64,000 nucleotides of DNA from JALOOB01 sp040766655 (GTDB lineage: Bacteria; Chloroflexota; Anaerolineae; CG2-30-64-16). The notes under the pieces were generated by a model. It was not told where the DNA came from, did no database searches, and saw only the letters and a list, made by a program, of their open reading frames with translations. This document shows, in pieces, positions 26,205 to 34,660 of the stretch. Position numbers and translations under genes: made by a program. Positions within the stretch are counted from its first letter, which is position 1. Each line of letters begins with the position of its first letter. The stretch is from positions 34,037-98,036 of the forward strand of contig JAXGQB010000019.1 in assembly GCA_040766655.1 (NCBI GenBank), in the 5' to 3' direction.

Positions 26205-28784
26205 TTACGCCTGCTGGCTCATGCTGTACGCCAGCACCGACTCCGTGCGCTGCAGGCCGCGCAAGTCCTCGTAGCTGACCTCCCAGCTCGGCGCCCACGC
26301 GAGCGAGACGAGGTGCACGTCAATGTCGCTCTTCTTCGGCGCGACCTTGACCTCCTCGACCTTCTCGGAGGCCTCGGTCCACGACTCCGTCAACGCGCTC
26401 AGTTCCTCTTCCATGTCTGCCTGGAGCGTCGCGACTTCCTGGTCGATGCGCTCGATCTCGGCCTTGGACTCGTCGATGTCGGCCTGGGCCTGCGCAGTCA
26501 TGCGGCGCTTCGTGGCCGCCTTTGACAGGCTGCTGAGGCTCTTGCGCTTGCTGGTGCCGAAGAGACCGAACAGGCCCGCGACGCTGTCGAGGCCCGAGAG
26601 GATCTCTTCGCCGACGCGGCCCGTCCGTTGGGCCTTGTTCTCGGCCAGCTCCAGCTCCTCCTTCTCCTTCCGATCCGCAAGCCGTTTCAGTTTCACCTCG
26701 TACTTGGCCCGCACCTTGTCGACCTCTTCGTCGCGCAGCTCGCGTGCGGCCTGCTGGCAGCGCGCCCGGAAGTCACGCTCGGTTTCGCCGGGATCGGCAT
26801 AGAGCTTGAGGGTCGGATTGTAGAGCAGCGAGAAGGCCTGGCTGCGATAGAGGTAATCGGCCAGTGAGGTCTTCATTTGGGACAAAGCGCGTGCACCATT
26901 GATGCTCGCAGGGACGCCACCGGCGAACAACGCGTCGGACGGCGTGCGCGTCTCCAGGTCGCGCTCGTTCACCTCCACCGGCTGTGCCGCGCGCCAGTCG
27001 AGCGTCCGCGCGTCGGGGTCCAGAGGTAGCACCAGCGACAATTCCTGGACCTCGTCCAGGCCCGTCTTGCGATCCGAATACGCGACGCTTGCCAGGCCCA
27101 CGAGCGCGGGCTGGTAGATCAGCTGCTGGCCCGTCGGCGTGATCTGGCCTCCGAGCTTATCCTCAACGATGCGGAGCGTCTCCCGCTCGCGGACCATGAC
27201 GGGCAGGAAGACCTGGCTGACGCCGGGCGGCGCGACGGGCGGCATGCTCGCGAGCCCCTGGCCAACGGCCGGCACCACGCCAACCACGCTGGAGGAGGCG
27301 GGCTCTTCCACCCGCGCCGTGCCCGGCGAAGCAGCATCCCGGCGGCGCGCCGGCTCCGACGGGGCGGCCGGCTTCCGGTCGGCCATCAGCTCCTTGACCT
27401 GCTGCCGCGTGAGCGGGCCGCGCAGGTAACTCATGGCCCAGCGCGTGTTGAACACGACCGGGGCGTCCTCGTTGACGTTATGCAACAGGAAGACACGGCT
27501 GTCCAGGGAGGATATCAGCTTGTCCAGCACCCGCGTGTCAGACAGGGACCCTGCCTCCGCCATCGCGCTTTCCAGGCCCGCGAGCAGGCGCGCCTTGTCC
27601 CGCTCGGCCTGCAGCTTGCCGATGAACCACGTGCCCGCGTTGGTGAGGCCCTTGTAGTCCAGGTCGACGGGGTTCTGGGTGGTCAGCATGACGCCGCAAC
27701 CGAACGCGCGCGCCTGCTTGAGCAGGGTCAGCATCGGGCGTTTGCTGGGCGGGTTTGCGGAAGGTGGGAAGTAGCCGAACACTTCGTCCATGTAGACGAG
27801 CGCGCGCAGGCTGGTCGTGCCCGGCTGGCTGCGCATCCAGCTGATGAACGTCTCCAGCAGGATGGTCACGAAGAACATGCGCTCGGCCTCGCTCAGGTGC
27901 GCGATATAGAAGATGCTGTGCCGCGGCTTGCCCTCGGGCGTGTAGAGGAGGCTCGGGATGTCGAGGGGCTCGCCCTTGAGCCATGATGCGAAGCTCGGCG
28001 ACGCGATGATGTTGTTGAGCGCCATCGCGAGCCCGAAGCGATCCTTCTCGGGGAAGAAGGCCTCCAGGTTGAGGACGCCGACCTGCTGGAACGGCGGCTT
28101 CTGCACGTTCTGGATCAGCCTGGCCAGGTCCATGTTCTCGTGCCTGCGCCATGCATCCTCGAGGATGGTCGACAGGAGGATGTGTTCCCGGCTGCGCACC
28201 GGATCCGCGTCGATGCCGGCCAGTCCCAGCAGGGCGGAGACGGTGCCCTGGATGCGCTCCCGCAGCGTTTCGCTCTCGGTCTCCCAGTCCAGGTTGGGCG
28301 CATCGAAGCTGCTGATGATGCTCAGGGGCAGGCCGGCTTCGGAGCCGGGCGTGTAGATGGCGAAATCGGCCGAGTCTTTCAGCGCACGGATGCGCTCTGG
28401 CCCCTGATCCCAGCTGGCCAGGCCCTCCCGCCACTGCTTGGCCTGCGCGGCCGCGAATTCTTCGGGCGTCTGCCCCTTGCGCCTGGCATCGTCGGCGTTG
28501 ATCCAGGGCAGGAAATCCTCCATCTGTAGCTCGGGAAACGTCAGGAGCAGGTTCGTGATGTCGCCCTTCGGGTCGATGAGCAGCGCGGGGACGCCGTCGA
28601 GCGCCGCTTCCTCGATCAGGTCGAGGCAGAGGCCCGTCTTGCCGCTGCCGGTCATCCCGACGCAGACCGCGTGGGTGGTCAGGTCGCGCGCATCATAGTT
28701 GACGGCTGCATCCTGCAACGTCTTGGTGGCAAGATCGTACTCCTTGCCGAGATAGAAGCTTCCCAGTTTTTCGATCAGGGCCAT
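26205..28784 (-). CDS. HerA/FtsK-like ATPase with C-terminal coiled coil
   Basis: An 859-aa P-loop ATPase of the HerA/DUF87 type. Walker A is GMTGSGKT (43-50), a Walker B-like VYMDEVFGY lies near 330, and a sensor-like MLTTQNPVDLDYK follows. Such proteins act as hexameric DNA or protein-translocating motors. Residues past about 490 form a Pro/Ala/Ser linker, then a domain with long charged helices (about 690-800, coiled-coil-like) and a C-terminal domain ending SYEDLRGLQRTESVLAYSMS. No NurA nuclease is adjacent, so the classical HerA-NurA repair pair is not shown. GGAGACACGCA places the ribosome binding site. It is last in a run of four minus-strand genes, 12 bases after the glycosyltransferase. 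Confidence 0.85.
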   Translation of the reverse strand: MALIEKLGSFYLGKEYDLATKTLQDAAVNYDARDLTTHAVCVGMTGSGKTGLCLDLIEEAALDGVPALLIDPKGDITNLLLTFPELQMEDFLPWINADDARRKGQTPEEFAAAQAKQWREGLASWDQGPERIRALKDSADFAIYTPGSEAGLPLSIISSFDAPNLDWETESETLRERIQGTVSALLGLAGIDADPVRSREHILLSTILEDAWRRHENMDLARLIQNVQKPPFQQVGVLNLEAFFPEKDRFGLAMALNNIIASPSFASWLKGEPLDIPSLLYTPEGKPRHSIFYIAHLSEAERMFFVTILLETFISWMRSQPGTTSLRALVYMDEVFGYFPPSANPPSKRPMLTLLKQARAFGCGVMLTTQNPVDLDYKGLTNAGTWFIGKLQAERDKARLLAGLESAMAEAGSLSDTRVLDKLISSLDSRVFLLHNVNEDAPVVFNTRWAMSYLRGPLTRQQVKELMADRKPAAPSEPARRRDAASPGTARVEEPASSSVVGVVPAVGQGLASMPPVAPPGVSQVFLPVMVRERETLRIVEDKLGGQITPTGQQLIYQPALVGLASVAYSDRKTGLDEVQELSLVLPLDPDARTLDWRAAQPVEVNERDLETRTPSDALFAGGVPASINGARALSQMKTSLADYLYRSQAFSLLYNPTLKLYADPGETERDFRARCQQAARELRDEEVDKVRAKYEVKLKRLADRKEKEELELAENKAQRTGRVGEEILSGLDSVAGLFGLFGTSKRKSLSSLSKAATKRRMTAQAQADIDESKAEIERIDQEVATLQADMEEELSALTESWTEASEKVEEVKVAPKKSDIDVHLVSLAWAPSWEVSYEDLRGLQRTESVLAYSMSQQA

Positions 28785-28796
28785 TGCGTGTCTCCT

Positions 28797-29744
28797 TCAG
28801 TCTCTAACAAGCATCGCGTCGATCGTTTCGATGGGCGTCGTGCGCCCTTCTTGTACAGGTTGGCGCCACTTCAGCACGCGGGGCAGGCCCAGCAGGCCGG
28901 CCGCCTGGCCGCGCAGGCGGGCCCGCGCAGCCGCGCCGCGCCAGGCCCTCAGGGCATCGCGCGTCACGCGCCACTGCGCGGCCACGATGCGCCCGAGGTG
29001 CTTGCGGATGAGCGGCGCAGGCATGTCCTTGGCGATGACCCAGAGCGTGTTCCGCCCCGTGTAGTAGCTCGCCAACACGCCGCCGCCCGTGGCGCTCAGA
29101 TGATGATAGAGCCGGGCCTCCGGCGCAAATATGGCCCGCCACCCCAGCAGCTGCAGCCGCCAGGCCAGGTCCACGTCTTCCAGGTACATGAACAGCCGCT
29201 CGTCGAAGCCGCCGGCTGCTTCCCACGCGGCGCGGCGATAGGCCACGCCGCCACCGCACCCGCCGAACACCTCCCCGTGCGCGTCGTACTGCCCCTCGTC
29301 GACCTCCCACACTCCCCGGTTGCGGGGAATACCGTCTGCGCCCATCAGGTCGCCCGCATTGTGCAGCACCTCCCGCCGGTCGAACAGGAGCATCTTGCTC
29401 GCGATCGCGCCGGCCTCAGGATGCGCGGACGCGGCTTCGACCAGCGCGGCCAGCCAGCCCGGCTCGGCCTCGGTGTCGTTGTTCAGCATGACCAGCAGGT
29501 CGCCCGTGGCCGCGCGTGCGCCGGCGTTACATCCTGCTGCGAGGCCGCTGTTACTGGCCAGCGCGACGATCTTTACGCCTTCGTAGTGCTCTCGCACCCA
29601 GGCCACCGAATCATCGGTCGACGCGTCGTCCACCAGGACGACCTCCAGGAGTTCCGGCGGATAGGTCTGCCGGAACAGCGCGCCCAGGCACGTGTCGAGG
29701 AAGCGCCGGCCGTTGTAGTTCGGGACGATCACGCTGGCGCGCAT
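28797..29744 (-). CDS. Family 2 glycosyltransferase (rhamnosyltransferase-like)
   Basis: A 315-aa GT-A glycosyltransferase. The N terminus MRASVIVPNYNG, VVLVDDASTDDS, and MLNNDTEAEPGW (the metal-binding acidic motif) are followed by GGCGGGVAYRRAAWEAAGGFDE and EDVDLAWR, typical of GT2 enzymes that extend surface polysaccharides. Its ATG overlaps the rfbD stop (TGATG), so the two are coupled. Together with rfbD this suggests transfer of rhamnose or a related deoxysugar; acceptor unknown. The C-terminal 70 residues are Arg/Ala-rich helices that may sit on the membrane. Confidence 0.9.
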   Translation of the reverse strand: MRASVIVPNYNGRRFLDTCLGALFRQTYPPELLEVVLVDDASTDDSVAWVREHYEGVKIVALASNSGLAAGCNAGARAATGDLLVMLNNDTEAEPGWLAALVEAASAHPEAGAIASKMLLFDRREVLHNAGDLMGADGIPRNRGVWEVDEGQYDAHGEVFGGCGGGVAYRRAAWEAAGGFDERLFMYLEDVDLAWRLQLLGWRAIFAPEARLYHHLSATGGGVLASYYTGRNTLWVIAKDMPAPLIRKHLGRIVAAQWRVTRDALRAWRGAAARARLRGQAAGLLGLPRVLKWRQPVQEGRTTPIETIDAMLVRD

Positions 29745-30589
29745 CACGGCGCCACACGCAGAAGGGCCACGTACTCGGCCAGCGCCGCCTGCCAGGACCG
29801 CATGGTGATGCCGAGCGCCGCGGCCGCCGTGTTGGCGAGCACGGCGTGCAGCGGCGGGCGGGATGGTCGCGGCCACTCCGCACTCAGGATCGGCGTCACC
29901 GGCAGATCCGGCCGGCCGGCCTGCGCCATGATCTCCCGCGCGAACTCGTAGCGCGAGCAGAATCCGCCGTTCGTCAGGTGATACGTCCCGTAGTGGCCCG
30001 TGGCGGCCAGTTCCGCCATCGCCTGGGCCACGTCGGGCGCGTACGTCGGGTTGCCGAACTCGTCGGCTGCCACGCGCAGCTGGCCGTACTTCTCCGCGCC
30101 CGCGATGATCTTGGTGACGAAGTTGTTGCCGCCCGGGCCGAACAGCCACGCCACCCGGACGATGTAGTAGTGCTGCAACAGGTCGCGCACGATCTGCTCG
30201 CCGGCCGCCTTGCTCCGCGCATACGTACTGATCGGGTTGGGCGCGTCCCACTCCCGATACGCCTCCCGCCGCGTGCCATCGAACACCTCGTTCGTGCTGA
30301 CGTGCATGAGGGCCGCGCCCGCGCGCTGCGCGGCCAGGGCCACGTTGTGCGTGCCGATTGCGTTGACGCGAAAGGCCGCGTCGGGATCCTTCTCGGCGCC
30401 ATCCACATCGGTGTATGCCGCAGAATGGACCACCAGGTCGGGCGCGAAACGGGTGATGCACGCCACCACGCCCGGGTCGGTGATATCGTCGCAGGGCAGA
30501 TCGAGAGGAAGCACCTCATCTGAGGCGAAGGCTGAGAGAAGTTGGCGGCCGAGTTGTCCATTGTGGCCGGTAATCACAACACGCATCAT
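29744..30589 (-). CDS. rfbD: dTDP-4-dehydrorhamnose reductase
   Basis: A 281-aa extended SDR of the RmlD family making dTDP-L-rhamnose from dTDP-4-dehydrorhamnose with NAD(P)H. GHNGQLG is the nucleotide loop, HSAAYTDVDGAEKD and STNEVFDG are RmlD signatures, and YARSK provides the Tyr/Lys pair. Full family length. The other rml genes are not in the window. It lies between pcm and the glycosyltransferase on the same strand. Confidence 0.92.
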   Translation of the reverse strand: MMRVVITGHNGQLGRQLLSAFASDEVLPLDLPCDDITDPGVVACITRFAPDLVVHSAAYTDVDGAEKDPDAAFRVNAIGTHNVALAAQRAGAALMHVSTNEVFDGTRREAYREWDAPNPISTYARSKAAGEQIVRDLLQHYYIVRVAWLFGPGGNNFVTKIIAGAEKYGQLRVAADEFGNPTYAPDVAQAMAELAATGHYGTYHLTNGGFCSRYEFAREIMAQAGRPDLPVTPILSAEWPRPSRPPLHAVLANTAAAALGITMRSWQAALAEYVALLRVAP

Positions 30590-30624
30590 TGCTCCATGGG
30601 CGCGCGGCCGGGCGCTTCAGATGG

Positions 30625-31317
30625 TCATCCGTTTCCCGCAGGCAGACCCACCAGGCGCCGCAGCTCAGTGCGCAGCGCCTGCGTTTCCTCAGTCGTCGCC
30701 CCTTCCGCACTGTGGCGGACGAGCGGCACGAAACGGACATCGGCCAGGCGCCGGGCTTGCAGGCCGCGATCGGGTTCATTTTCGATGCGCCAGAGCACCT
30801 GGTCCCAATTTACCACGCCGAGCGGGATCACGAGTCGTCCCCCCTCGGCCAGCTGCTGCACGAGTGCCGGTGGGATCTCCGGCGCGGCCGCGGTGACGAT
30901 GATGGCATCGTACGGGGCATGTTCGGGCCAGCCCAGCCAGCCGTCCCCCGTCTTCACCTCAACGTCATAGCCGAGCGACCGCAGTCGACCCTGTGCCGTA
31001 GAGGCCAGATCGGCCAATCCTTCGACGCTCCATACGCGCCCTGCGATGGTCGCGAGGACGGCCGCCTGGTACCCCGAGCCCGTGCCCACCTCCAACACCC
31101 GGCTGCCGGCGCCGATGCCGAGCGCCTGCGTCATCAGTGCCACGATGTAGGGCTGGGAGATGGTCTGGCGCAACCCGATAGGCAGGGGTATGTCGTCGTA
31201 TGCCTGCTCCTGCATCTCGCGCGGCACGAACAGGTGCCTGGGAACTGTCGCCATGGCATCCAGGACCAGCGGATCGGTCACATCGGGCCAGTACCACTTT
31301 GGAGGCGTTCTGTTCAT
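30625..31317 (-). CDS. pcm: Protein-L-isoaspartate O-methyltransferase
   Basis: A 230-aa SAM-dependent repair methyltransferase for isoaspartyl residues. RHLFVP, the substrate loop PIGLRQTISQPYIVALM, the SAM-binding VLEVGTGSGYQAAVLA and the late GGRLVIPLG are all in place. It probably opens the four-gene minus-strand unit and has its own promoter. Confidence 0.94.
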   Translation of the reverse strand: MNRTPPKWYWPDVTDPLVLDAMATVPRHLFVPREMQEQAYDDIPLPIGLRQTISQPYIVALMTQALGIGAGSRVLEVGTGSGYQAAVLATIAGRVWSVEGLADLASTAQGRLRSLGYDVEVKTGDGWLGWPEHAPYDAIIVTAAAPEIPPALVQQLAEGGRLVIPLGVVNWDQVLWRIENEPDRGLQARRLADVRFVPLVRHSAEGATTEETQALRTELRRLVGLPAGNG

Positions 31318-31331
31318 GACGCTTCAGGGCC

Positions 31332-31360
31332 ATTGTAGCATCGCGCAGCAGGGGGGGCAA
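31332..31360 (-). promoter_or_regulatory. Candidate promoter of pcm
   Basis: On the minus strand TTGCCC (31360-31355) and TACAAT (31337-31332) are 17 bases apart. The -10 lies only 15 bases before the ATG, so the leader would be short. Confidence 0.5.
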
Positions 31361-31400
31361 GCCGCGGTCGGGCAGGAGTTCGAGATATAGCCGAGACTGA

Positions 31401-31535
31401 GCATCCTGAGCGGAGCGGCGGCGAAGCCGCTGCGTAGTCGAAGGAGGTGACCTGCACCGTCAGCGCCGGCGCCCTTCGACTGCGGCCCGCCCAGACTACG
31501 GGCGGGCCTCCGCTCAGGATGCCAGCGCTGACGGT
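31401..31535. repeat. Paired inverted copies of a short intergenic repeat
   Basis: Copy A (31401-31444) reads GCATCCTGAGCGG...TAGTCGAAGG. Copy B (31471-31523) is its inverse, CCTTCGACT...CCGCTCAGGATGC. Copy B is itself bracketed by a perfect 11-bp inverted repeat ACCGTCAGCGC/GCGCTGACGGT (31456-31466 and 31525-31535). A third copy is at 60532-60568. The element fills most of the pcm-proS intergenic space. Confidence 0.7.
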
Positions 31536-31574
31536 TAGCTTTTGCATTCCCGCCAGCGGGGCGGTCTTGGCAGA

Positions 31575-33023
31575 TCAGTACGCGCGGGCGAAGATCGCGA
31601 CGCGATCGGTCTTGTTGCCCGTGTAGAAGCAGACCCCTTCCTCGCCCTGGTGTTCGACCGGGAAGCAGCGGATCGTGGCTTTTGTCTCTTCCTTGATGCG
31701 ATCCTCGTCCTCGCCCGTGCCGCCCCAGGGCACCCGGATGAACCCGCCCGGGCCCTCCAGGACCTGCTTGAACTCGTCGTAGTTCCGGACGGTGCGGGTA
31801 TTGGCCACCTGGAACTTCGTCGCGCGCGCCAGCATGCCTGCCTGGATCGTGTCGAGCATGTCTCGGGTGGCCTGAGCCACGCCGTCGACCGGCACGCCGA
31901 ACGTCTTGCCCTCCTTGCCCGGCACGTCGCGGCGCGCGAAGACCACCGCGTTCTGCTCCACGTCACGCGGCCCGATCTCGATGCGGAGCGGCACGCCGCG
32001 CATCTCCCAATCGTTGAACTTGAACCCGGCGCTGAGCTCGTCGCGGGTGTCCAGCTTGACGCGCACGCCCGCGGCCTTGAGGGTGTCGGCGACGCGGCGT
32101 CCCATCTCAAGCACCGCGGCCTGCTCCGCGTCCTTGCGCCAGATCGGTACGACCACGGCCTGGAACGGCGCGAGCCGCGGCGGCAGCATGAGGCCCTGGT
32201 CATCGCCGTGCGCCATGATGATGGCGCCGACCATGCGCGTGCTCAGGCCCCAGCTCGTCGTCCACGCGTAGTCCAGCTCGTTGCTCTGGTTCAGGAACTT
32301 GATGTCGAACGCGCGGCCGAAGTTCTGGCCCAGGAAGTGGCTCGTCGCGGATTGGAGCGCCCAGCCGTTGCCCATCATCGCTTCGATGGTGTAGCTGTCC
32401 ACCGCGCCCGCGAATTTCTCCCGTTCGCTCTTCTTGCCGCGCATCACCGGGATCGCGGCTTCGTTGATCGCGAAATCCGCGTAGACATCGAGCATGCGGA
32501 GGGTCTCCTCCACCGCCTCTTGCTCGGTCGCGTGCGCGGTGTGGCCTTCCTGCCACAGGAACTCGGTCGTGCGCAGGAACAGCCGCGTGCGCATCTCCCA
32601 CCGCACGACGTTGGCCCACTGGTTGATGAGCACCGGCAGGTCGCGATACGAGCGAATCCATTGGCTGTACATGTAGCCGATGATCGTCTCGGAGGTCGGC
32701 CGCACCACCAGCGGCTCGTCCAGCTCCTTGCCCCCGCCGTGCGTGACTACGGCCAGCTCCGGCGCGAAGCCCTTGACGTGCTCGGCCTCCTTCTGGAGGA
32801 AGCTCATCGGGATGAAGAGCGGGAAGTACGCGTTGACGTGTCCCGTCTCCTTGAAGCGGCGATCCAGGGCCGCCTGGACGTTCTCCCAGAGCGTGTATCC
32901 GTACGGCCGGATGACCATGCATCCTTTGACCGGCGAGTAGTCTGCCAGCTCAGTCTTCTGTACGACATCGGTATACCAGCGCGAGTAGTCCTCGCTGCGC
33001 GGGGTGACCCCTTTTTCTGCCAT
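31575..33023 (-). CDS. proS: Prolyl-tRNA synthetase, archaeal/eukaryal type
   Basis: A 482-aa class II synthetase. It belongs to the short type without the bacterial editing insertion and with an extra C-terminal domain ending in the conserved tyrosine (FARAY). Motif 2 is seen in NQWANVVRWEMRTRLFLRTTEFLWQEGHTAH and the proline-pocket TSHFLGQNFGRAFDI is present. This type occurs in archaea, eukaryotes and several bacterial groups including Chloroflexota and Deinococcus. AGGAGAAGG precedes the start. No T-box is visible upstream. Confidence 0.96.
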   Translation of the reverse strand: MAEKGVTPRSEDYSRWYTDVVQKTELADYSPVKGCMVIRPYGYTLWENVQAALDRRFKETGHVNAYFPLFIPMSFLQKEAEHVKGFAPELAVVTHGGGKELDEPLVVRPTSETIIGYMYSQWIRSYRDLPVLINQWANVVRWEMRTRLFLRTTEFLWQEGHTAHATEQEAVEETLRMLDVYADFAINEAAIPVMRGKKSEREKFAGAVDSYTIEAMMGNGWALQSATSHFLGQNFGRAFDIKFLNQSNELDYAWTTSWGLSTRMVGAIIMAHGDDQGLMLPPRLAPFQAVVVPIWRKDAEQAAVLEMGRRVADTLKAAGVRVKLDTRDELSAGFKFNDWEMRGVPLRIEIGPRDVEQNAVVFARRDVPGKEGKTFGVPVDGVAQATRDMLDTIQAGMLARATKFQVANTRTVRNYDEFKQVLEGPGGFIRVPWGGTGEDEDRIKEETKATIRCFPVEHQGEEGVCFYTGNKTDRVAIFARAY

Positions 33024-33145
33024 CGAACCTTCTCCTATCCATTGACCCGGCCTGCGGGTGAAAAATCATATATGCGTAGTCGCGGGGCGCGCGACCTGAC
33101 AAACCGGATTGCTGGTTTGCGCTTGCCCTCCTGCCCTTGGGCCGG

Positions 33146-33700
33146 TCACCCGAGCGGCGGAGGGCCCAGAGGTGTTGGGGGTGCGTTCAGTGCGGAGATG
33201 ACGTGAGCCGGCGACTCGACGACCGTTGCCAGCGCAGCGATGGAACGGCCCATATCGGCGTGGGTCATGAATGCCTCGACCAGCGACCGCCATTGTCTCC
33301 CCATCAGGACCAGCGGCTTGCCATCCATCTCCCGCGTCTGGACCAGGCTCCACACCAGCGTGATCTCGGAGAGGGTGCCGATGCCGCCGCGGAGGCCGAC
33401 GAAGCCGTCGGAGCGGTCCAGCATGGTACGGAGGCGGTCGAGCAGGGTCGGCGCCTTGATCTCTTCGGTCAACCACCTGTTACCCGGCCGCGGATCGAAG
33501 ATCGCGCAGGTGACGCCGATCACCCCGCCCCCGGCCTCGGCCGCGCCGCGGCTCACTGCGGCCATGCTGCCCCCGTAGCCGCCGGAGAGAACGGTGAATC
33601 CCGACGCTGCCAGGGTCTGGCCCAGCTCATAGGCTTCCGCGTAGTGCGAGCTGTCTTCCTCGCACCGCGAGCTGCCGAACACGGCGATGGTCTTGCTCAA
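33146..33700 (-). CDS. LOG-like Rossmann protein (putative nucleotide phosphoribohydrolase)
   Basis: A 184-aa protein of the LOG/DprA-like Rossmann superfamily. GGYGGSMAAVSRGA corresponds to the nucleotide-binding glycine loop. LRGGIGTLSEITLVW corresponds to the family PGGxGTxxE motif, with the usual proline replaced by arginine and the catalytic-type glutamate kept. Family members cleave ribose 5-phosphate from nucleoside monophosphates. The start follows weak ribosome-binding sequence, and the gene ends 122 bases before proS. Function is inferred at family level only. Confidence 0.78.
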   Translation of the reverse strand: MSKTIAVFGSSRCEEDSSHYAEAYELGQTLAASGFTVLSGGYGGSMAAVSRGAAEAGGGVIGVTCAIFDPRPGNRWLTEEIKAPTLLDRLRTMLDRSDGFVGLRGGIGTLSEITLVWSLVQTREMDGKPLVLMGRQWRSLVEAFMTHADMGRSIAALATVVESPAHVISALNAPPTPLGPPPLG

Positions 33701-33713
33701 GGTCTTTCACTCA

Positions 33714-34391
33714 CTAGAGACTACTGCTCACCAGTTTCCAGGCGCCCCGCTCGCCCTGCGCCAGCTCCAGAACCCTGTAGCCGTACGTGTTCAGGACACG
33801 GGTCGCTCCCACCACGGTCTCCGTGGTGTCATTCTGATTATACACATGCTGATGGCCGTGGATCAATAACAGCGGCCGGAACATGCGGATCAATATCAGA
33901 TAGCTCTCGAACCCCCGGTGGGGCAGATCCTCGTCGTCGTGGATGCCTCGGGGCGGAGCATGGGTGATCAGGACGTCCAGGTAGCGGTCGTGACGCACCC
34001 GATTCAGCAACAAGCGGAGCCCGAGACGGACTGCATGCCACTTCATCTCGGCCTCGGAGTACTGGAACGGCTTATCCGGGTTGTAGCGCCGGCACCCTTC
34101 CAGGCCTGCAAGCAGGAGCCCCTCGTGAGACGCCCGCCGGGTGTGCAGGTTCGTGGCCCAGCAGATGGTGCCGTGCGGGGAAGGCGTTTCGAGGCAATTC
34201 CCCGTCATCACCCGATCGTGATTGCCGTGCACGTAGTATAGCGGCGCATCGAGTCGCCCGACGATGTACTCCAGGTAGTAGTAGGGCAAGTCTCCACAGG
34301 CCAGGATGAGGTCGATGTGGCCAACCCGTTCGCGGATGTACGGACCATAGAGAACGGGTTCAACCTTATCACTGACGGTCAGAATTCGCAT
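33714..34391 (-). CDS. Calcineurin-like metallophosphoesterase
   Basis: A 225-aa protein with a two-metal phosphoesterase fold. GNHD (about 56-59), LACGD, ITHAPP and HGHQH are clear metal-ligand motifs. The first motif, normally DxH, reads SDKV here, so one usual histidine ligand is replaced. The substrate is unknown; relatives act on cyclic nucleotides, nucleotides or phosphoproteins. It precedes the LOG-like gene by 13 bases, suggesting a two-gene unit driven by the promoter at 34450-34479. Confidence 0.85.
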   Translation of the reverse strand: MRILTVSDKVEPVLYGPYIRERVGHIDLILACGDLPYYYLEYIVGRLDAPLYYVHGNHDRVMTGNCLETPSPHGTICWATNLHTRRASHEGLLLAGLEGCRRYNPDKPFQYSEAEMKWHAVRLGLRLLLNRVRHDRYLDVLITHAPPRGIHDDEDLPHRGFESYLILIRMFRPLLLIHGHQHVYNQNDTTETVVGATRVLNTYGYRVLELAQGERGAWKLVSSSL

Positions 34392-34449
34392 GGCCTCTCG
34401 TCGCGGAGCTTCAGCGCACCTCGTGGGTCACTTGCCGGCTAACTGCCGC

Positions 34450-34479
34450 AGTATATCACGCCGCGCTGGGGACTGTCAA
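34450..34479 (-). promoter_or_regulatory. Promoter of the metallophosphoesterase unit
   Basis: On the minus strand TTGACA (34479-34474) and TATACT (34455-34450) are 18 bases apart, close to consensus, with the -10 about 58 bases before the start codon. Confidence 0.75.
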
Positions 34480-34545
34480 CGAAACGCGCGCAGCGCAACC
34501 AGGCGCTGTCGGATGCGCGTTTCGACTCTGGAATTTGCGCTACAT

Positions 34546-34588
34546 TATCAGACAAGCTGATACTTCATATTGTACGAGTGACGTACAA
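34546..34588. promoter_or_regulatory. Two adjacent dyads before the large subtilase
   Basis: TATCAG-N5-CTGATA (34546-34562) and TTGTACG-N5-CGTACAA (34570-34588) are perfect inverted repeats only seven bases apart. They overlap a possible promoter (TTGCGC at 34535-34540 and GATACT at 34559-34564, 18-base spacer). They look like paired operator half-site arrays, or a hairpin leader. The regulator is unknown. Confidence 0.5.
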
Positions 34589-34660
34589 TCATTCAATCTC
34601 CACCGGAGCATGCTCGATCCCTTCGAGACGCTCAATCCAGACATCGGAAGGACGACCAAA

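Noticed and set aside
26205..28784. HerA-NurA or a HerA-based antiphage system
   Set aside because: The ATPase is HerA-like, but no NurA, Sir2 or nuclease partner is adjacent; the neighbours are polysaccharide and repair genes.
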